Shown here: piece by piece, positions 6,072 to 8,647 of the stretch | Layout: each line of letters begins with the position of its first letter | Position numbering within the stretch: the first letter of the stretch is position 1 | NCBI GenBank assembly: GCA_036378995.1 | Contig: DASUVJ010000074.1 | Coordinates: 1 to 8,647, forward strand | DNA length: 8,647 nt | DNA from: DASUVJ01 sp036378995 | Lineage (GTDB): Bacteria; Patescibacteriota; Saccharimonadia; Saccharimonadales; Saccharimonadaceae | Direction of reading: 5' to 3' | The notes under the pieces: generated by a model | Databases searched by the model: none | Seen by the model: the letters and a program-made list of their open reading frames with translations, nothing else | What the model was told of the DNA's origin: nothing | Made by a program: the position numbers and the translations under genes

Positions 6072-6751
6072 TACGCGACTGGCATGGTCATCGCTGCTTT
6101 CACTTGTCGAGCAGTGAGCGCCCGGTTGAATACCCTGACATCATCAATATCGATATCCGTGTCATAAAGTGATGCGAGGTTTGACCCCGCCACAAAAAAG
6201 CCGTCCCCTGGTGCAACCGTACCAGTCGCAGCATAGCTCCCCACAGATACCCCGTCTTTATACACAACAACATTCGCACCGTTATACGTCACTGCGACAT
6301 GCGTCCAGGTATTCAGTGTCAGCGCCGGACCATGAAAAGCCACGAGACTACCACCCAGTCGAAGGTCGCACTGAAGAACATTAGATGTTCCAAAATCGCC
6401 GCGCTGCGTAAAAATAGCAGCACAAGTACTTCCACCCGTATCAATAAAACCCGCAGCAAAATGCGTCGAGCCGGCCGTTAAATCCAACGGACGAACCCAC
6501 GCCATAATCGTTAATGCAGCCGCAGGAGCCGTAAATGATGATGATGATGTTACCGCGCCTGTGGTAGATCCACTATTTGTCAGCCCAAATCCCGTATGTC
6601 CCGTTGCCCACGTAGCGTTATTCAAAGTGAGCGTACGTCCATTTCCAGATGAATCGACTGCCGTCGTACCAGTCCCCGCAGTAAATCCGTAGCTTGCTAT
6701 CGGGCTCGGTAAAGACTTGGTGATAGCTACAGCTCGCGCAGAGCCAATCAT
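6071..6751 (-). CDS. LamG-like jellyroll (concanavalin A-like) domain protein
   Basis: The product is 226 residues, almost all one LamGL/Laminin_G_3 domain. It shows the classic order: 'IASYGF..G.GTTAVDSSGNGRTLTLNNATW' (18-48), LTIMAWVRP (80-88), NTWTHVAVTYNG..VVVYKDGVSVGSY (147-173), and IDIDDVRVFNRALTARQV (200-217). Such domains bind carbohydrates or proteins and are common at the tips of adhesins and in minor tail proteins of actinobacterial phages. Cys110 and Cys128 could form a disulfide. No signal peptide, membrane anchor or enzyme domain is visible. The start (ATG at 6751) lies three bases after the stop of the upstream fibre-like gene and in the same frame; GGGTGGA at 6767-6761 is a weak ribosome site. 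It contains (ATG)5 at 6535-6549, read as Ser codons on the minus strand. Fold assignment is secure, role inferred. Confidence 0.85.
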   Translation of the reverse strand: MIGSARAVAITKSLPSPIASYGFTAGTGTTAVDSSGNGRTLTLNNATWATGHTGFGLTNSGSTTGAVTSSSSFTAPAAALTIMAWVRPLDLTAGSTHFAAGFIDTGGSTCAAIFTQRGDFGTSNVLQCDLRLGGSLVAFHGPALTLNTWTHVAVTYNGANVVVYKDGVSVGSYAATGTVAPGDGFFVAGSNLASLYDTDIDIDDVRVFNRALTARQVKAAMTMPVA

Positions 6752-6754
6752 ATA

Positions 6755-7672
6755 CTAAAATCCACCCGGTCCCGCGGCACCATACCACGTTACGCCACCG
6801 TCAACCGTATCCAGTAAAATCTTATCCATTCGCGTCGCCGCCGTCGAAAGCACCGGAGCTCCGCTTGATCCCCACGATACCGAACCCGGCCAAGTAATCG
6901 TTCGTGAACCCGTACCATCCTGAAATACATACAGCATCAAGGAGCGATACGCACCGCTTGCAGGCGCCGTAAGAGTAATGGTGCAGTTTGCCGTAAGGGT
7001 TACTTTTTGCACGTTGCCATTGGCAATATTAATAGTAATTGCAGATCCAGAGTTACCGGCATCAAAATACGTTTCACCGCCACCACTCGTTGTCGTGACG
7101 CGGCCCGCCAAATCTGTTTGTAGATTAGGAATATCTGTCTGAGCCAGCGTAACGGCACCGGTCTTTCCCGCAACACTCACGACTGGAACGGCAGTCCAAG
7201 TGCCATCACCTCTTAGGTAAACAGTCGTATCGGCAGTACCTGAACCCAGCTGGTTCGTAGGTACACGGGACGAAGAGTTGAGTCCAGCGTAGCCGTTCGC
7301 CGCACCCTTATTGGTAGTCTGTTCAGCTCCGGCAATTCGGGAGTCGTTCCCCTCCATAACCGTACCGGCGCCCGTACCAAAATTAACCGAAAGTGTTCGG
7401 TTTGTACTTAGATCACCGCCACCAGATAGGCCAGTACCCGCCGTTATAGTAGTAGACGAGTTAGCTTTTTGAGCCAACCCCGGCACCGTAGGAGATGACG
7501 CAGTACCCCCTAAGTCGCCAGCGAGCTGCACCACACCCTTTGAAGATGCGGTAGCATCGTTTACCGGAGCACTCTTAAGCGTTCCGTCGGGATTATGGGC
7601 TACAACAAGAAAATCATTGAGGAGATCCCCCCATGTTCCGTCGTCTGAACCTGGTACCGGTAACCGTGCCAT
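6755..7672 (-). CDS. Phage tail-fibre-like surface protein
   Basis: This is a 305-residue protein rich in Gly, Ser, Thr and Ala. The N-terminus LPVPGSDDGTWGDLLNDFL with HNPDGTLK (to about 33) is a recurring N-terminal module of uncharacterised fibre-like proteins. Next come fibre-type repeats: SSKGVVQLAGDLGGT (43-57), TGLSGGGDLSTNRTLSV (80-96), GNDSRI, NGYAGLNSSSRVP (126-138), and YLRGDGTW..VPVVSVAGKTGAVTL (152-176), all typical of phage tail fibres and collar proteins. The C-terminal domain (about 200-300), with TLTANCTITLTAP, FQDGTGSRTITWPG and a final VDGGVTWYGAA, resembles the beta-rich virion domain found in fibre and baseplate proteins. There is no signal peptide. The ATG at 7672 has only a distant AAAGGG (7693-7688). 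It forms an operon with the LamG gene. No capsid, terminase or tail-tube genes are in view, so a prophage, a domesticated fibre or a surface adhesin all remain possible. Confidence 0.8.
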   Translation of the reverse strand: MARLPVPGSDDGTWGDLLNDFLVVAHNPDGTLKSAPVNDATASSKGVVQLAGDLGGTASSPTVPGLAQKANSSTTITAGTGLSGGGDLSTNRTLSVNFGTGAGTVMEGNDSRIAGAEQTTNKGAANGYAGLNSSSRVPTNQLGSGTADTTVYLRGDGTWTAVPVVSVAGKTGAVTLAQTDIPNLQTDLAGRVTTTSGGGETYFDAGNSGSAITINIANGNVQKVTLTANCTITLTAPASGAYRSLMLYVFQDGTGSRTITWPGSVSWGSSGAPVLSTAATRMDKILLDTVDGGVTWYGAAGPGGF

Positions 7673-7706
7673 TACTGTATCTTTTTACCCTTTTATAGTC
7701 CTTCCC

Positions 7707-7715
7707 ATCATACCA
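7707..7715 (-). promoter_or_regulatory. Extended -10 promoter of the fibre/LamG operon
   Basis: On the minus strand TGGTATGAT (7715 to 7707) matches TGnTAnnnT, with TATGAT one base from consensus. No good -35 is present, as allowed for extended -10 promoters. The expected start near 7700 leaves a leader of about 28 bases. Just upstream, the five-base unit TACAA occurs twice with an eight-base period (7734-7738 and 7742-7746, plus strand), a possible activator site but too short to claim. Confidence 0.5.
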
Positions 7716-7772
7716 CACCATTTTGCTTACGGCTACAATATTACAACAAGCTGAGGTATATTTGAGAAAAAC

Positions 7773-7797
7773 TAAAAGAGACCCCACGGCCTCTTTT
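7773..7797 (-). terminator. Intrinsic terminator of the HAAS-domain gene
   Basis: In minus-strand RNA an 11-bp stem forms: AAAAGAGGCC with its flanking U pairs to GGUCUCUUUUA around the loop GUGG, using one G-U wobble. The run GTTTTTC follows (7772 to 7766). On the plus strand the wobble becomes an A-C mismatch, so the hairpin is better formed on the minus strand. It lies 15 bases after the stop of the HAAS gene and separates it from the fibre operon. Confidence 0.8.
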
Positions 7798-7812
7798 AAA
7801 TTGAGGTGATTA

Positions 7813-8647
7813 CTATCCCCGACGAAGGATCACGGCCTTATATATTGAGTCACCCGCACTCCATATACAGCTAAGAATTGTTACTACAACCGAGATACCT
7901 AAAGTCCAGTCCAGGACTTCCTGTAAATTCGTCTCCCCCGCCTTAGCTTGGGCTTCGGTAATCAAAGCCGGGTTCACTACGTCCTGAGTCAAAATGACGA
8001 AGGAGATAAACGCTGCCCATACAGCACACAGCAGCACATTCGCCACAGCCAGCGCTGTTGTCCAATTGCCAATTTTATATTTAGCAAACTCCAGTACTAA
8101 GCTTGCTGCGCTTAGCGCCAAAAAGCCCTGTACCCATCCTTGCCAAAGCTCCGGATTCAATGTTGAATGCGCCTGCTGGGTCCATAGTGCAGGTAGTGAG
8201 ACGGCATATACAACAACAGCTGCGAATACCATGCTCATGACCATTCCAGCAATAGAATCAGCAACGGGAATTTGTCGAGGACTTGACAGTTCCGGCAGAT
8301 CATCAAGAGACCACTCGGATGCCATACTTTCGGGTTTTACGCCCATATATTCAAAGACAGCAAACGTCAGAGTCGTCCAAAAAGCAATATGAACCCCTGT
8401 CTCTAAGGCTGCCCCTATGCCAGAGATGATAGACTCCATAATTACCTTAGATTCTGCAAAATGTGCGATTCCTGCTATAACGGCAATAATTGGCGGTACG
8501 ATGAGTAGCAGCTGCTTTAAAAGCTTGAAATACATATCGTACCAGCGCGGGCCAATAAGATGCCTATCGGACCGTCCGTATTCAAGGGCTAGCTTTTCCG
8601 GCGAACCAAGCTCTTTCAATACAGCCTTATATTCGGCTTCGGCAGGT
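7813..8647 (-). CDS. HAAS / permease-prefix-domain membrane protein, 5' end outside window
   Basis: The frame is open from the right edge to TAG at 7815-7813, giving 277 visible residues. A TTG at 8619 could be read as a start, but the codons before it (PAEAEYKAV) continue the same helix, so the gene is truncated by the window. The visible N-terminal part, KELGSPEKLALEYG then HLIGPRWYDMYFKLLK, is the end of the HAAS (permease prefix 1) helical domain: 'LGdPekLAxxY...HLIGPrYYxxxxxlL'. Several membrane segments follow (LLLIVPPIIAVIAGI; HIAFWTTLTFAVFEYMG; GMVMSMVFAAVVVYAVSLPAL; ALAVANVLLCAVWAAFISFVIL; GISVVVTILSCIW). Such proteins usually sit next to a PadR-type repressor and are thought to sense or signal at the membrane. 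No regulator lies inside the window; it may lie beyond the right edge. Confidence 0.8.
   Translation of the reverse strand, partial: PAEAEYKAVLKELGSPEKLALEYGRSDRHLIGPRWYDMYFKLLKQLLLIVPPIIAVIAGIAHFAESKVIMESIISGIGAALETGVHIAFWTTLTFAVFEYMGVKPESMASEWSLDDLPELSSPRQIPVADSIAGMVMSMVFAAVVVYAVSLPALWTQQAHSTLNPELWQGWVQGFLALSAASLVLEFAKYKIGNWTTALAVANVLLCAVWAAFISFVILTQDVVNPALITEAQAKAGETNLQEVLDWTLGISVVVTILSCIWSAGDSIYKAVILRRG

Noticed and set aside
6535..6549. Five tandem ATG/CAT triplets, possible slippage-based phase variation
   Set aside because: The repeat is a triplet inside the LamG gene (four Ser codons in TSSSSFTAP), so slippage changes only the number of Ser residues and cannot switch the frame. It is also short.
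7994..8392. 132-codon plus-strand frame opposite the HAAS-domain gene
   Set aside because: The minus strand has a recognisable HAAS membrane protein; the plus frame has no domain and no ribosome site that stands out.

Overview
The window reads as an accessory, transport-rich stretch of a mid-GC bacterial chromosome that uses the standard code: in-frame Trp codons are TGG and no reading frame contains an internal TGA. The best guess for the source is a Candidatus Saccharibacteria (TM7) or similar CPR genome. This rests on recognised family combinations (DUF6766, Pr6Pr, DrrAB-like transporter, HAAS-domain membrane protein, and a fibre-like protein with a 'LPxPGSDxGTWGDxLNDF' N-terminus). It is inference; an actinobacterial relative is the main alternative, since several proteins resemble actinobacterial families closely.

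Layout, left to right. Positions 2-154 (+) hold the 3' end of a DUF6766 membrane protein. An extended -10 promoter (about 144-173) then precedes a DrrA/DrrB-type ABC exporter pair (200-1165 and 1167-1973, +), which ends in a strong terminator that can work on both strands (1987-2016). Convergent to this is a Pr6Pr-family six-helix membrane protein (2018-2641, -). It is divergent from a 12-helix MFS efflux protein (2696-4108, +), and the two share a 54-base promoter region. A second ABC exporter follows: CcmA-type ATPase (4172-4933, +) and a permease with a large extracytoplasmic loop (4935-6026, +), one base apart. Its predicted promoter is overlapped by a perfect 8-bp inverted repeat that looks like an operator. 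A 16-bp perfect hairpin at 6035-6071 separates this operon from the convergent genes on the right.

The right third is on the minus strand. A phage-tail-fibre-like protein (6755-7672) is followed by a LamG/concanavalin-like jellyroll protein (6071-6751). The two lie in the same reading frame, separated only by TAG-TAT, and neither has a signal peptide. Their promoter is an extended -10 near 7707-7715. Upstream, after a minus-strand terminator (7773-7797), is the 3' part of a HAAS/permease-prefix-domain membrane protein. Its reading frame stays open to the right edge of the window, so its start lies outside.

Functionally the left two thirds look like an efflux or stress-response island: two ABC-2 exporters plus one MFS exporter, with small membrane proteins. 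The fibre/LamG pair is the most unusual part. It resembles a receptor-binding module from a virion or another surface adhesin, but no other phage genes are visible. All ten visible stop codons are TAG (7) or TAA (3), with no TGA. No tRNA, rRNA, CRISPR array, insertion sequence or gene-free stretch over 300 bases was seen.
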